This document shows positions 1 to 7,060 of a stretch of 64,000 nucleotides of DNA, in pieces. The translations under genes and the position numbers were made by a program. This DNA is from SAR324 cluster bacterium (GTDB taxonomy: Bacteria; SAR324; NAC60-12): positions 1 to 64,000 of the forward strand of contig JANQJU010000029.1 of the NCBI GenBank assembly GCA_028281495.1. The letters run 5' to 3'. The first letter of the stretch is position 1. Every line of letters starts with the position of its first letter. The notes beneath the pieces are model-generated. The model was given only the letters and a program-made list of their open reading frames with translations. It was not told the DNA's origin and made no database searches.

Positions 1-82
1 TGGCGGAGGATGCCAGAGTCGAACTGGGGTCCAAAGACCAAAGGTTTAGCAAACCTTCATGTACCACCTGTACCCATCCTCC
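1..82 (-). tRNA. tRNA-Ser(GCT), no T-loop insert
   Basis: On the minus strand a 7-bp acceptor stem (GGAGGAT with ATCCTCC) closes a class II tRNA with encoded CCA. The anticodon stem AAGGT/ACCTT carries the loop TTGCTAA, so the anticodon is GCT. The variable arm folds as GGTC-TTTG-GACC, and the T-loop is a normal 7-nt TTCGACT. G73 fits serine. The D-arm is unusual: positions 8-9 are GG rather than TA/TG, and only a short GTA/TAC stem can form. This is the last gene of the array and the only member with an undisturbed T-loop. It lies against the window edge, but the whole gene is present. Confidence 0.85.
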
Positions 83-171
83 TGAAAGCTACTACTGGAG
101 GACGATGATGTTTCCTGCGTATTCATTTTTGTCACTTAGCTAAAATTTTTATTAAAATGGTATTCTTTATT

Positions 172-262
172 TGGAGAGGGTGACGGGCACGGTCCGCCGC
201 CGCGGTCGATCCCGCATAAGATGGGTTGCAACCATCTGCCTATCCAATTCAGCCACACCCTC
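172..262 (-). tRNA. tRNA-Cys(GCA) with 16-nt T-loop insert
   Basis: Acceptor GAGGGTG pairs perfectly with CACCCTC and CCA is encoded. T8, a D-stem GCT/GGC and an anticodon arm GATGG-TTGCAAC-CCATC give anticodon GCA (Cys). The T-stem GCGGG pairs with CCCGT. The loop between them is 23 nt instead of 7: ATCGA, then CCGCGGCGGCGGACCG, then TG. Removing the 16 nt restores a normal-length T-loop. The gene is therefore a well-formed tRNA with an insertion between positions 58 and 59. Whether the insert is removed or tolerated in the mature RNA cannot be told from sequence. Confidence 0.88.
190..205 (-). repeat. T-loop insert element, copy in tRNA-Cys
   Basis: Sixteen nt, CCGCGGCGGCGGACCG in the tRNA sense, identical to the copies in tRNA-Lys, tRNA-Gln and tRNA-Tyr. 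It can fold as CCGC-GGCG-GCGG. No target duplication is evident. Confidence 0.9.
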
Positions 263-272
263 ATCAAAGAGA

Positions 273-292
273 CGGTCCGCCGCTGCGGCGGA
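273..292. repeat. free-standing copy of the T-loop element in the Lys-Cys spacer
   Basis: Positions 273-288 match the plus-strand form of the tRNA insert at 15 of 16 bases (one C to T change). The surrounding bases make a perfect 7-bp hairpin, TCCGCCG-CTG-CGGCGGA (276-292). It lies outside any tRNA, so the element is not confined to T-loops. There is no T-run that would make it a terminator. Confidence 0.75.
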
Positions 293-342
293 ACAACACA
301 TTTCCATAATCTCTCTCTTGTACTAATTGAGACTTTAAAGAA

Positions 343-435
343 TGGAGCGTCCGGTGGGAGCGGTCCGCCGCCGCGGTTGAACCCACATAACCCCGATTAA
401 AAATCGGGTGCTTCCATCCATTCAGCCACGGACAC
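343..435 (-). tRNA. tRNA-Lys(TTT) with 16-nt T-loop insert
   Basis: Acceptor GTGTCCG pairs with CGGACGC (one T-G wobble) and CCA is encoded. The D-stem is GCT/AGC. The anticodon arm CCCGA-TTTTTAA-TCGGG gives anticodon TTT (Lys). The T-stem GTGGG/CCCAC encloses TTCAA, the 16-nt element and CT. The insert is again exactly between positions 58 and 59. Apart from the insert the secondary structure is complete, which argues that the gene is under selection. Confidence 0.87.
361..376 (-). repeat. T-loop insert element, copy in tRNA-Lys
   Basis: Identical 16-nt copy of the element seen at 190-205, flanked by TTCAA and CT of the T-loop. Confidence 0.9.
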
Positions 436-559
436 AGTCGATTGAATCAACGATACGCCGAGCTTAATACTGCCGATCCCTACCATCACAGACGGGATCA
501 GCCAGACTCCTGGTATGGTTATTGTCACTTCCATCTTCTTTCTCATTTTCATAGCATTT

Positions 560-650
560 TGGCGGGGGCGGAGGGAGCGGTCCGCCGCCGCGGTTGAACC
601 CTCAACACCAAAATCAAAATCTGGGATGTTGCCAATTACACCACGCCCCT
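560..650 (-). tRNA. tRNA-Gln(TTG) with 16-nt T-loop insert
   Basis: Acceptor AGGGGCG pairs with CGCCCCC except for a 1-72 A/C mismatch; a weak first pair is normal for tRNA-Gln. G73 and encoded CCA also fit glutamine. The anticodon arm CCAGA-TTTTGAT-TTTGG gives anticodon TTG. The T-stem GAGGG/CCCTC holds TTCAA, the 16-nt element and CT, so the insertion point is identical to tRNA-Lys. The gene is 91 nt, i.e. a 75-nt tRNA plus 16. Confidence 0.87.
578..593 (-). repeat. T-loop insert element, copy in tRNA-Gln
   Basis: Identical 16-nt copy of the element, flanked by TTCAA and CT of the T-loop. Confidence 0.9.
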
Positions 651-717
651 ACGCAAAAGGGGCACTGTTGATATTCCATTTGGTTGTCTTTCTGAGGATT
701 GGTACGGCCAGCCGGAG

Positions 718-732
718 CGGAACGCCGCTCGA
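718..732 (-). repeat. diverged T-loop insert in tRNA-Asp-like gene
   Basis: Fifteen nt between TTCAA and CT of the T-loop. It shares the GC-rich, self-complementary character and position of the 16-nt element but not its exact sequence. It folds together with its flank as AGCGG-CGTT-CCGCT. Confidence 0.6.
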
Positions 733-743
733 TTGAACCGCGC

Positions 744-771
744 ATCCTCGACCGGCACCGACCCGGTATCC
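744..771 (-). repeat. hairpin insert with 4-bp direct repeats in the variable region of tRNA-Asp
   Basis: A 20-nt segment (748-767) that folds as ACCGG-GTCGGTG-CCGGT is bracketed by ATCC direct repeats at 744-747 and 768-771. Taking out the segment and one repeat leaves a variable region of normal size. The layout looks like a small insertion with target duplication, but a single case is not proof. Confidence 0.5.
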
Positions 772-896
772 CCTTCCTTGACAGAGAAGTGCTTTGCCCA
801 ATTAAGCTACGGGGCCTGTGATCGTCGTTGTCGTCCATTTAAAGCCTTATAAAATGGTTGTTTGTACTTTTTAAGCGGTTGTTTGTATCCGAAGGT

Positions 897-998
897 TGGT
901 GGGAGCAGCAGGAACGGTCCGCCGCCGCGGTCGAACCTGCACAGCTGAAGCCACTGTTTTACAGACAGCTATCCTCACCACATGGTTAAAGTGCTCCC
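897..998 (-). tRNA. tRNA-Tyr(GTA) with 16-nt T-loop insert
   Basis: Acceptor GGGAGCA pairs perfectly with TGCTCCC, followed by A73 and CCA, as expected for tyrosine. The anticodon arm GCTGT-CTGTAAA-ACAGT gives GTA, and a long variable arm (GGCT/AGCT) marks class II. The T-stem GCAGG/CCTGC encloses TTCGA, the 16-nt element and TT. The D-arm is not canonical: position 8 is C, and the clearest helix is ACC-ATGT-GGT. This is the first gene of the array, just behind a recognisable promoter. Confidence 0.85.
915..930 (-). repeat. T-loop insert element, copy in tRNA-Tyr
   Basis: Identical 16-nt copy of the element, flanked by TTCGA and TT of the T-loop. This flank differs from that in Lys and Gln, so the insert is not simply inherited by tRNA gene duplication. 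Confidence 0.9.
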
Positions 999-1010
999 AC
1001 ATTGAGAGCG

Positions 1011-1039
1011 ATAGTACGGTTCCATTATGGCCCTTGTAA
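1011..1039 (-). promoter_or_regulatory. sigma70-type promoter for the tRNA array
   Basis: On the minus strand TTACAA and TACTAT are separated by exactly 17 nt, and the -10 box ends 12 nt before the 5' end of tRNA-Tyr. No comparable promoter was found between the other tRNA genes, whose spacers are about 50-125 nt. One transcript for the whole array is plausible. Confidence 0.55.
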
Positions 1040-1400
1040 GAAATCTAAAGGGGATTCAGGAGAGTAACACTCGGAGGGATGGGACCAGCTTTTATTGCTT
1101 CGCGGCTCCCCTCACTCCGAGGGTCACCGCCTTCCAGATTATGGAAGTGGGTTCCCTCGATCTATAATTTGGAGCAAATAACTAAAATCCTCGGACGGCC
1201 AACTCTCCAATCCCTTCAAATGGCTCTGGATCGACACGTTCTTGCCTGTGAAGGCGGATGGGAAGATCTCATTACCGTGACATAATGATATTTCCAACAG
1301 ATTAGCGAATGTGTGTTGAATCAGAGTAAACGTCATCAGAGGTGCCTTCCTTTGATCAAATCAATTGCTCAACTATGAAGTGGTATCGGTTTCGCAATAA

Positions 1401-1416
1401 AGCGGGGTGCCGCCCA
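1401..1416 (+). repeat. second GC-rich 16-bp repeat, copy 1
   Basis: AGCGGGGTGCCGCCCA, identical to 1524-1539. The inner 12 bases fold as GCGG-GGTG-CCGC, the same 4-4-4 geometry as the tRNA element, but the sequence differs. Confidence 0.6.
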
Positions 1417-1523
1417 ACCGAAAATTTGTTTCATAGAATGCCTACGACTTGTTTCGTTTCTGTCAGCGGACAAGAGGTTCTCAATCGGGCGGTGTTTCGC
1501 AAGTATGATGCGAAGTGCCGCCT

Positions 1524-1539
1524 AGCGGGGTGCCGCCCA
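1524..1539 (+). repeat. second GC-rich 16-bp repeat, copy 2
   Basis: Identical to 1401-1416. A partial third copy (GTGCCGCC) lies immediately upstream at 1515-1522. The surroundings are AT-rich, so the repeats stand out. Confidence 0.6.
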
Positions 1540-2319
1540 GCGGAACGCTCTTGTTTGAAACTATTTACGAGATATGCGCCAAGTTGGAATAGCTTTAACG
1601 AAAAAAAATAAACATCAATCTAAGTAACTAATTATAAAAGATAAAATGAGTTTTTTAATGAGGGATTTTTTTTTCGAGGGTTGTTAAGGGCGATCAAAAA
1701 TTTTCAAATTTATAGTTTTTTATCTATTTTTATAGAAATTAATCTATTTCATGCCAAATTTTGAAATGAAACAAACCTCTTCTAGTCGCCAAGAATAGAG
1801 CCGACTGGTGGTTTCGACGAAAGGCCTCGATCAAGCAGCCGAGGCAAAATGAAAGCTGATGTTTGAGGCGATACTAGAGTTTTTTAAGATAAGATGGTTG
1901 AACCATTGGAAAAAAATTTATTCTCAAAAATCGTTAGGCTAACTTCTCACGACTTATACATCTGATTATATATCTCCCTATAAATTCGAATTCAAAAAAC
2001 ATTTTATATTCAGTAAACTAACCTTAAATTAGTCCGCTTATCTCATACAAATCACGTTGAGTATTTTCGAAATCGAGTGTTGCATCCACACACAGAAATC
2101 CCCCTAAGTCTATTCTTTCTCATCCAAAAATTCCATGTTATAGCTGAATTATGTGCTGGAAAAACTCACACTTTCCGCACTCCTCTCGGTTGGAAACTTG
2201 GCTGTTTTACGGCTCCGATTTTGAGAGTAAAAACGGACCTCGTTTCTGGTGATAGCGTTGGAACTCCTTCCGGTGTAGAACGCGAAGCACAACCCTCCTC
2301 AAGGGAAAACCGCATTTCA

Positions 2320-2343
2320 GGAAGCTATCTTTGGATAGCTTCC
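2320..2343. repeat. 10-bp perfect hairpin
   Basis: GGAAGCTATC and GATAGCTTCC are separated by TTTG. The hairpin lies upstream of the abiE remnants and is followed by CACCCCTT rather than a T-run, so a terminator role is uncertain. Confidence 0.5.
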
Positions 2344-2406
2344 ACCCCTTCTTCATAATGCGATTCAATCCATCCTCATTCCCAAGGAGCCAATCATGCA
2401 AACTGA

Positions 2407-2709
2407 GTGTATGACGGCGTTTGCCTTCGAGTGGGTCGCACCATCATTGTCGCGGTTCCGCAAGTCGTGTCTCGTCCGGTGGTGTGGAAGGGGTACCGTT
2501 TCTTGTCCAAGCAACTCACAGGGAGTCCGCAACATGGTATTCAAGAGACGGCACACGGACAGGTGGCTGAGGTCGAACGGGCAATCCTAGACCTTCTCTA
2601 CTTTGGATACGAGCCAGACAACATAGAATTTGAGATGATTGATTCCCACAAACTGCACACATATGCCCAAACCTTTCCGCCCCGAGTCAGGAATACGATA
2701 TGCCTATGA
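2407..2709 (+). pseudogene. AbiEi-like antitoxin, C-terminal remnant
   Basis: The translated 100 residues resemble the C-terminal half of AbiEi-type antitoxins (type IV toxin-antitoxin/abortive infection). An RPVVWKGYRFLSKQL block is followed by VERAILDLLYFG and a Glu/Asp-rich helix. The N-terminal winged-helix part is not found upstream in any frame, so the gene is truncated. Its stop overlaps the ATG of the AbiEii remnant by 10 nt, the usual coupled order of abiEi-abiEii operons. Family assignment is by motif memory and moderately sure. Confidence 0.55.
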
Positions 2710-3200
2710 TCATTCCTGTGTCCCTCGCAGAAAACCATGCCGATAGCGATGAACAGCTTCGTGAAGTAGCGCAAATTGGTTTGCTCCAAGAACTCCAACA
2801 ATTTCCCTTAGTCTTCAAGGGGGGGACAGCATTGCGCTTCTTACATGGGAGCCGTCGTTTTTCTGAGGATTTAGATTTTGATGTGGCAGCAGATCTGTCT
2901 GATGGAGCACGACACGAACTGGCTGAACACAGACCAAGTCGGAAGGCATCCCTTACATCCCCATACGGGTGCCTCTCATGAGCCGGTGTGTGCGTATGAC
3001 TTGGATATGCTGCTTACCGGGAAGCTCAACGCCCTGTTTACACGCCATAATCCCGCTATGCTAGGGGGGCACGAACGATCAAAGGACGGGATATTTTTGA
3101 TTTCATCCACTTTGGCAAAGATAGGAACATTCAGTGGGAACACTTGGATCACTATGAGAGAAGAGATTAGCTCGCTGCTCTCATCGACGGCCTCCACTTG
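2700..3200 (+). pseudogene. AbiEii-like nucleotidyltransferase toxin, frameshifted
   Basis: The first about 75 residues contain FKGGTALRFLHG and RFSEDLDFDV, the nucleotidyltransferase signature of AbiEii toxins. The rest is broken over several frames. DLDMLLTGKLNALFTR appears at about 3000-3045 in one frame and KGRDIFDFIHFG with IQWEHLDHYERRD at about 3080-3165 in another, the expected order for the family. At least two frameshifts separate these blocks, so no full-length toxin can be made. With its partner it is a decayed type IV toxin-antitoxin pair. Confidence 0.7.
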
Positions 3201-3282
3201 AAACTACCAGGAAGACCAAATTGGATAGGAATGGCTGGTGATGGTGCAATTGATAAAAACAATCCCAATTCATTATCTGAAG

Positions 3283-3330
3283 AGGGGAAGACAGGATTCA
3301 AACCTGCGATCCTTGGATTAAATTGTAGTG
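3283..3330 (-). other. 3' tRNA-half fragment
   Basis: On the minus strand, GCAGG-TTTGAAT-CCTGT is a proper T-arm followed by CTTCCCC, which looks like a 3' acceptor strand. No matching 5' half, clear anticodon arm or CCA is present. A truncated tRNA beside decayed defence genes could be the remains of an integration site, but no second att copy was found in the window. Confidence 0.4.
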
Positions 3331-3477
3331 ATAAACTCAGATGGCATTGGAGATTAATGTGTGCTGCGTGACAACTATTGGTACAATTGCTACGAGAACA
3401 CCCGTCCATCTTATCGTTACACTGACTGGCCTAGCGTTTCTTAGGTTGTTGTTTGTTGCCTTCGGCGTCTCATTCCA

Positions 3478-3498
3478 CCCTCCGGTCAAACCGGAGGG
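3478..3498 (-). terminator. hairpin after the epoxide hydrolase-like gene
   Basis: CCCTCCGGT-CAA-ACCGGAGGG forms a 9-bp GC-rich stem 29 nt past the stop codon of the minus-strand hydrolase. There is no T-run, so factor-independent termination is possible but not assured. Confidence 0.45.
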
Positions 3499-3526
3499 CA
3501 TGCTTAACCTTGAAACGCTCTTGGGA

Positions 3527-4471
3527 CTAGGTGGCACCCTGCTGTTCCAGCCATTTTAAAATCGCTTGGTTTGTTTCTTCCGGCTTTTCTTGCTGGATCC
3601 AATGACCGCAATCCAGATTGACCACTTCCACATTGGGCACGAATTCTGTTAGTTTTTCAGACTTCGGAACCGCATCCCGGTCGCCATAGATCATGAGTGT
3701 GGGCTGTTGGATGATTGGGTTCACTTCTGCCAATAAGCGCCAGTTGCGGTCAAGATTTCTGTACCAATTTATGCTGCCAGTGAACCCTGTCGATTCGAAG
3801 GCAGATACGAAAACGGCCAGTTCGCTGTCGCTCATTAAGGGTTCACCGAGTGGTGTTTCTGTTCTGGCGAGATTGATCATCGTCATGCCCAGCTCTGGTT
3901 CTCTCAGTGGCTCGTTTTTCCTGTAAAGGTTGCGAAGGAATCGGAACGTATTCTCTTCCAATATGGCGTCTGCGACGCCTGGCTGTCGATTGAAGTGGAC
4001 AAAATAGTAGTCACTGCCAAGTATTTGTTCCATGAACTCGATCCAGGGAGTTTCTCCGCGTTCTTGGTAAGGCAAGCTCAGATTTATCACTTTATTGACA
4101 TGGTTTGGATGCAATAAGGCCAGCCCCCAAACGACCATTGCCCCCCAATCATGACCGACAAAGGTGGCATCTTCGTATTCGTAGTGATTGAGAAGTGCGA
4201 TGAGATCACCCGACAAGTGTTCAATGTCATAGGCAGCTACTTCCGTCGGGCGGGATGAGTTGCCATAACCCCGCTGGTTTGGGACGATGACATGGTAGCC
4301 CGCTGCGGCAAGGGCAGGCACCTGATGGCGCCAAGAAAAGGCATGCTCTGGCCAGCCGTGACAGAGTACAATAGGTTTTCCTGCATTTTGCTGACCTGCT
4401 TCAAAGACTTCGAGTTCCGCACCGTTGACTGAAATAAGGGTGGGCTTGGGAAAATCGATTGGATTAAACAT
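3527..4471 (-). CDS. alpha/beta hydrolase, epoxide hydrolase-like
   Basis: A 314-residue alpha/beta hydrolase. Residues about 38-50 give the oxyanion-hole motif HGWPEHAFSW. The nucleophile elbow GHDWGA (about 106-111) carries Asp rather than Ser, which points to epoxide hydrolase or haloalkane dehalogenase chemistry through an aspartyl ester. A C-terminal DCGHWIQQEKPEE holds the catalytic His. The HGxP motif and length favour the epoxide hydrolase group. No signal peptide is visible, so it is likely cytoplasmic. It is monocistronic, with a hairpin behind it and the WYL regulator about 180 bp upstream on the same strand. Substrate is unknown. Confidence 0.82.
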   Translation of the reverse strand: MFNPIDFPKPTLISVNGAELEVFEAGQQNAGKPIVLCHGWPEHAFSWRHQVPALAAAGYHVIVPNQRGYGNSSRPTEVAAYDIEHLSGDLIALLNHYEYEDATFVGHDWGAMVVWGLALLHPNHVNKVINLSLPYQERGETPWIEFMEQILGSDYYFVHFNRQPGVADAILEENTFRFLRNLYRKNEPLREPELGMTMINLARTETPLGEPLMSDSELAVFVSAFESTGFTGSINWYRNLDRNWRLLAEVNPIIQQPTLMIYGDRDAVPKSEKLTEFVPNVEVVNLDCGHWIQQEKPEETNQAILKWLEQQGAT

Positions 4472-4654
4472 TACATTTCCTCTCTATCTTTTCGGGGGAA
4501 TCAGGCGACGCCTATGTTTAGGATAGCGCTTTTCCACTCCCCAGTTTGTGGTGATATGCTCACGTTTGAGTCATCATTGAGAAATGATGTGACCCTATTC
4601 AACCACATCCGAGTGACACCCCTATGTCAGTTGCTCTACATTTTTTTTGAAAAT

Positions 4655-5605
4655 TTATGGATCTTGATAGAGATCTCGGAAACCTTGGGCTTCTTGGAGA
4701 AACTTTTGTCGAAGTTCCACCGGAGAAAGCACTTCAATGGCAGTTCCAAATCCGAGAAGCCAATGGAAGATCCATTTGAAAGAAGGAACTAAGAAGCTCA
4801 CCCGATAGCCATCGGCAACTTCGACGGTTTCCACAAATCCATAAAAATAGTGCTCCTTTAGATTTTCATAGATGGACTTCGGAAATCGGACTTCAATGGG
4901 AATCGGAGATTCGAGTCTTTGTGAGGCTTTGAAATAGTCTTTGAGAGAGAAATCTTCTCTAGGATCAAATTGTATTTCTTGAGGAGCAAGAGATTGAATA
5001 CGATCCGTCCGAAAATCTCGGAGATCTTGTCGCAATTGACAAAACGCAATCAAATGCCAGTGATGAGAATAAAATAACAGTCCAAGGGGTTCGATTTTTC
5101 GATTCGAAACTTCCTGGGAACGATAAGAAAGATATTGAATGGCTAAGACTTGTCGGTGAATGATTGCGTTTTGCAATTGAATGATCATTGGAGGATATTT
5201 TGGAAGCATAGAAGAGGCTTCTGGCTCAATTTCCACAATCTGCTCCAACTGAGTCCAATGCTCTTTATGCTCATTCGGCAAAACTGCGCGAATTTTTAAC
5301 AAGGCAGAGTTCATATGTCGATTCAGAGCAGGATCGGTGAACAGATCAACAAACTTTCCACCAATACACAAAGCACTTGCTTCATCAGGAGTGAAGACAA
5401 TCGGAGGCAAGCGATAGTCTTGCACCAAACTATATCCTTTTCCAACCTCTGCAAAAATGGGGATTCCAGCATTTTCTATCGTTCGAATGTCCCGATAGAC
5501 GGTCCGCAGAGAAATGCCAAAATATTCAGCGATCTCTTGTGCCCGAAGAGTCCGGCCGCTTTGCAACATAATCACAATGGTAGTCAATCGATCAATTCGG
5601 TTCAT
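4655..5605 (-). CDS. HTH-WYL transcriptional regulator
   Basis: A 316-residue regulator of the YafY/DeoR-like WYL class. The N-terminal winged helix (about 1-60) contains SGRTLRAQEIAEYFGISLRT followed by a VYRDIRTIENAGIPI recognition region. The WYL domain (about 140-220) shows the characteristic strand with IEPLGLLFYSHHWHLIAFC. A C-terminal WCX-type segment follows. Such proteins bind DNA and often sense nucleic-acid or nucleotide ligands. It lies upstream of the hydrolase gene on the same strand and may regulate it, but no operator is recognised. Confidence 0.85.
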   Translation of the reverse strand: MNRIDRLTTIVIMLQSGRTLRAQEIAEYFGISLRTVYRDIRTIENAGIPIFAEVGKGYSLVQDYRLPPIVFTPDEASALCIGGKFVDLFTDPALNRHMNSALLKIRAVLPNEHKEHWTQLEQIVEIEPEASSMLPKYPPMIIQLQNAIIHRQVLAIQYLSYRSQEVSNRKIEPLGLLFYSHHWHLIAFCQLRQDLRDFRTDRIQSLAPQEIQFDPREDFSLKDYFKASQRLESPIPIEVRFPKSIYENLKEHYFYGFVETVEVADGYRVSFLVPSFKWIFHWLLGFGTAIEVLSPVELRQKFLQEAQGFRDLYQDP

Positions 5606-5887
5606 ATTCGAGATTCACTTCGGAATTCGTGCAAATTCATGGGTTTCTTCTAGATTCGGGCGTTTGCAACTGTACTCGCTCTGATGTAGACCAAAAAGCA
5701 AACCATATTTGGAGTAGTGTCCTTTTATGAACTACGGAAATCACACCGATTAGTAGGGGAGTGTTTGAAGATAAAACGTTAACGTTGTGGGAGAACTATC
5801 ATCAAGCCATTCAAACCATATGGCAAAAAAGGAGTATGGCCCGCTCATCGTTTTGTTGAAACGGGTGATTTTTCAGCGTTTTCGAAT

Positions 5888-6946
5888 TCAAGATGAAGGT
5901 GCATTGGATGGGAAACCTTCTACAAAAGGTCTGGACGATGTTGAATCGTCCAGAGAATGGCGTTGATTTTCAGAAGAAGAGTTTTTGTTTTTTTTGCGGA
6001 TTGGGTGGACGGTTTCTATACTATTTCCATAAAGTAAATAATGTCTCAATTTGCTGCCACGCAAAACCTCATGAAAATCGAGCAACGCTTCCAATTCGGA
6101 GATTTGGTGACTATTCAATTTCTGTAAACCTTGACCTGAAGAATTGCCGGTTGCCTTAGTCGAATTTTCGTCGAGCCTTACAACATTTTTGATCCCTTGG
6201 GGGTCGGGTTGTATTCCACAAAACTTGCACAAGTCGAGCAACGTTTCTTCAACATGCTCTGTATGCTGATCATAACATACATACTTGATATCAATCTGAT
6301 CTTCTAGGGACATCCAACTGGTGAAGAAGCGGATATACCAGGGGGCAATGAATTTGATGAAGTAGTCATATTGAGATTCCTCTGATAACTTTTCAAAATT
6401 TGGGCAACAGTCGATCAATCCCGGTACACGCCAATCAATAGAATTAACCCCTTTCTTGAGCATCTTGGTTCGTTCACTTACAAAGATATCGGGCAAAGAG
6501 CGTAGACTGATAATCACTTTGAGAATCCGAAATCGTCGCAAGAGTTCCAAATTATAAGCGTTTGGTGGAAAATGACCGTAGAGTAGATTGGTATTCCGAG
6601 GGTTAAATTTCGAGCGAAAGGTAGCGTGATTCAGAAAATTATGACCGTATCCTTGGCAGGTTTTTGCAGTGAATTCCACAATATCGGGATGGCAGTTGGC
6701 AAAGTTGTCAACTAAGTTTGTGCTTGCAGATCAAGGGTAGTTGGCAAACGCAATGAGCGGTTTGTTTTTATTATTATAAGCCCATAATTTAGCCTCAAAA
6801 ACTAAATCTTTTCTTGTAGCGAATCTGCGAAATTTGCTCAGAATTTCCATTTTTACTCTACTTTTTAATAATTTTAGCCATATAGATCTGGAGCAATTGA
6901 CTGGAATATAGATTGTTTTAAGGGTTTGGAAAGTAAATTGAGCCAT
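5888..6946 (-). pseudogene. sulfotransferase family gene with in-frame TGA
   Basis: One continuous frame of 352 codons encodes a sulfotransferase-like protein interrupted only by a TGA at codon 72 (6731-6733). The stop falls inside the expected PAPS-binding loop: FANYP, stop, SASTNLVDNFANCHPDI, where relatives have Arg or Lys (one C to T change from CGA would explain it). Downstream, KVIISLRSLPDIFVS matches the 3'-phosphate binding region, and IKYVCYDQ and GIQPDP follow as in the family. A likely start is Met33 (6850). Without readthrough only an inactive 263-residue C-terminal piece could be made. A selenocysteine reading is unlikely at this residue. Confidence 0.7.
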
Positions 6947-7060
6947 ACCTGGTTAGGCGTTTTTACCTGCTCCATATCCCTGAGCTGCTATCACTGGTCA
7001 TCTTCTTTTGAGAAAATCATCTCAGAATTTGTTCATTTAGAGCGATAGTTTCGCTCCAAT

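Larger units (their letters stand above)
700..816 (-). tRNA. tRNA-Asp(GTC)-like gene with two inserts, possibly a pseudogene
   Basis: The 5' half is canonical: acceptor GGCCCCG, T8A9, D-stem GCTT/AAGC, anticodon arm CTTCT-CTGTCAA-GGAAG with anticodon GTC. The 3' half is disturbed. A 20-nt segment with an ACCGG/CCGGT hairpin sits in the variable region between two GGAT copies. The T-loop TTCAA...CT contains a 15-nt GC-rich insert at the same 58/59 position as in the neighbouring tRNAs. The 3' acceptor strand pairs with the 5' strand only at the outer GGCC, and two extra bases appear before CCA. It may be a dying tRNA-Asp gene, or the inserts may be removed before folding. Confidence 0.6.
1040..2395. 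other. non-coding or decayed stretch
   Basis: About 1.3 kb with no reading frame that resembles a protein. It contains the two copies of a 16-bp GC-rich repeat (1401-1416, 1524-1539), A/T-rich sequence around 1600-2050 and a strong hairpin at 2320-2343. It looks like degraded accessory DNA between the tRNA array and the broken abiE genes. Confidence 0.6.
3201..3526. other. gene-free stretch with tRNA fragment and hairpin
   Basis: No supported coding sequence. It holds a 3' tRNA-like fragment (3283-3330) and a GC-rich hairpin (3478-3498) shortly before the end of the minus-strand hydrolase gene. Confidence 0.5.

Noticed and set aside
190..205. T-loop insert as an archaeal-type (bulge-helix-bulge) or group I intron
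   Set aside because: It is only 16 nt, no bulge-helix-bulge can be drawn with the flanks, and bacteria lack the matching endonuclease; group I introns are far longer.
397..546. A 49-residue minus-strand frame with a hydrophobic middle between tRNA-Gln and tRNA-Lys
   Set aside because: It overlaps the tRNA-Lys gene, has no good ribosome site and matches nothing I know.
6731..6733. TGA as a selenocysteine codon in the sulfotransferase
   Set aside because: The residue should be Arg/Lys for PAPS binding and only a tiny AGTT/AACT hairpin follows. Kept as a finding to test, not as a call.
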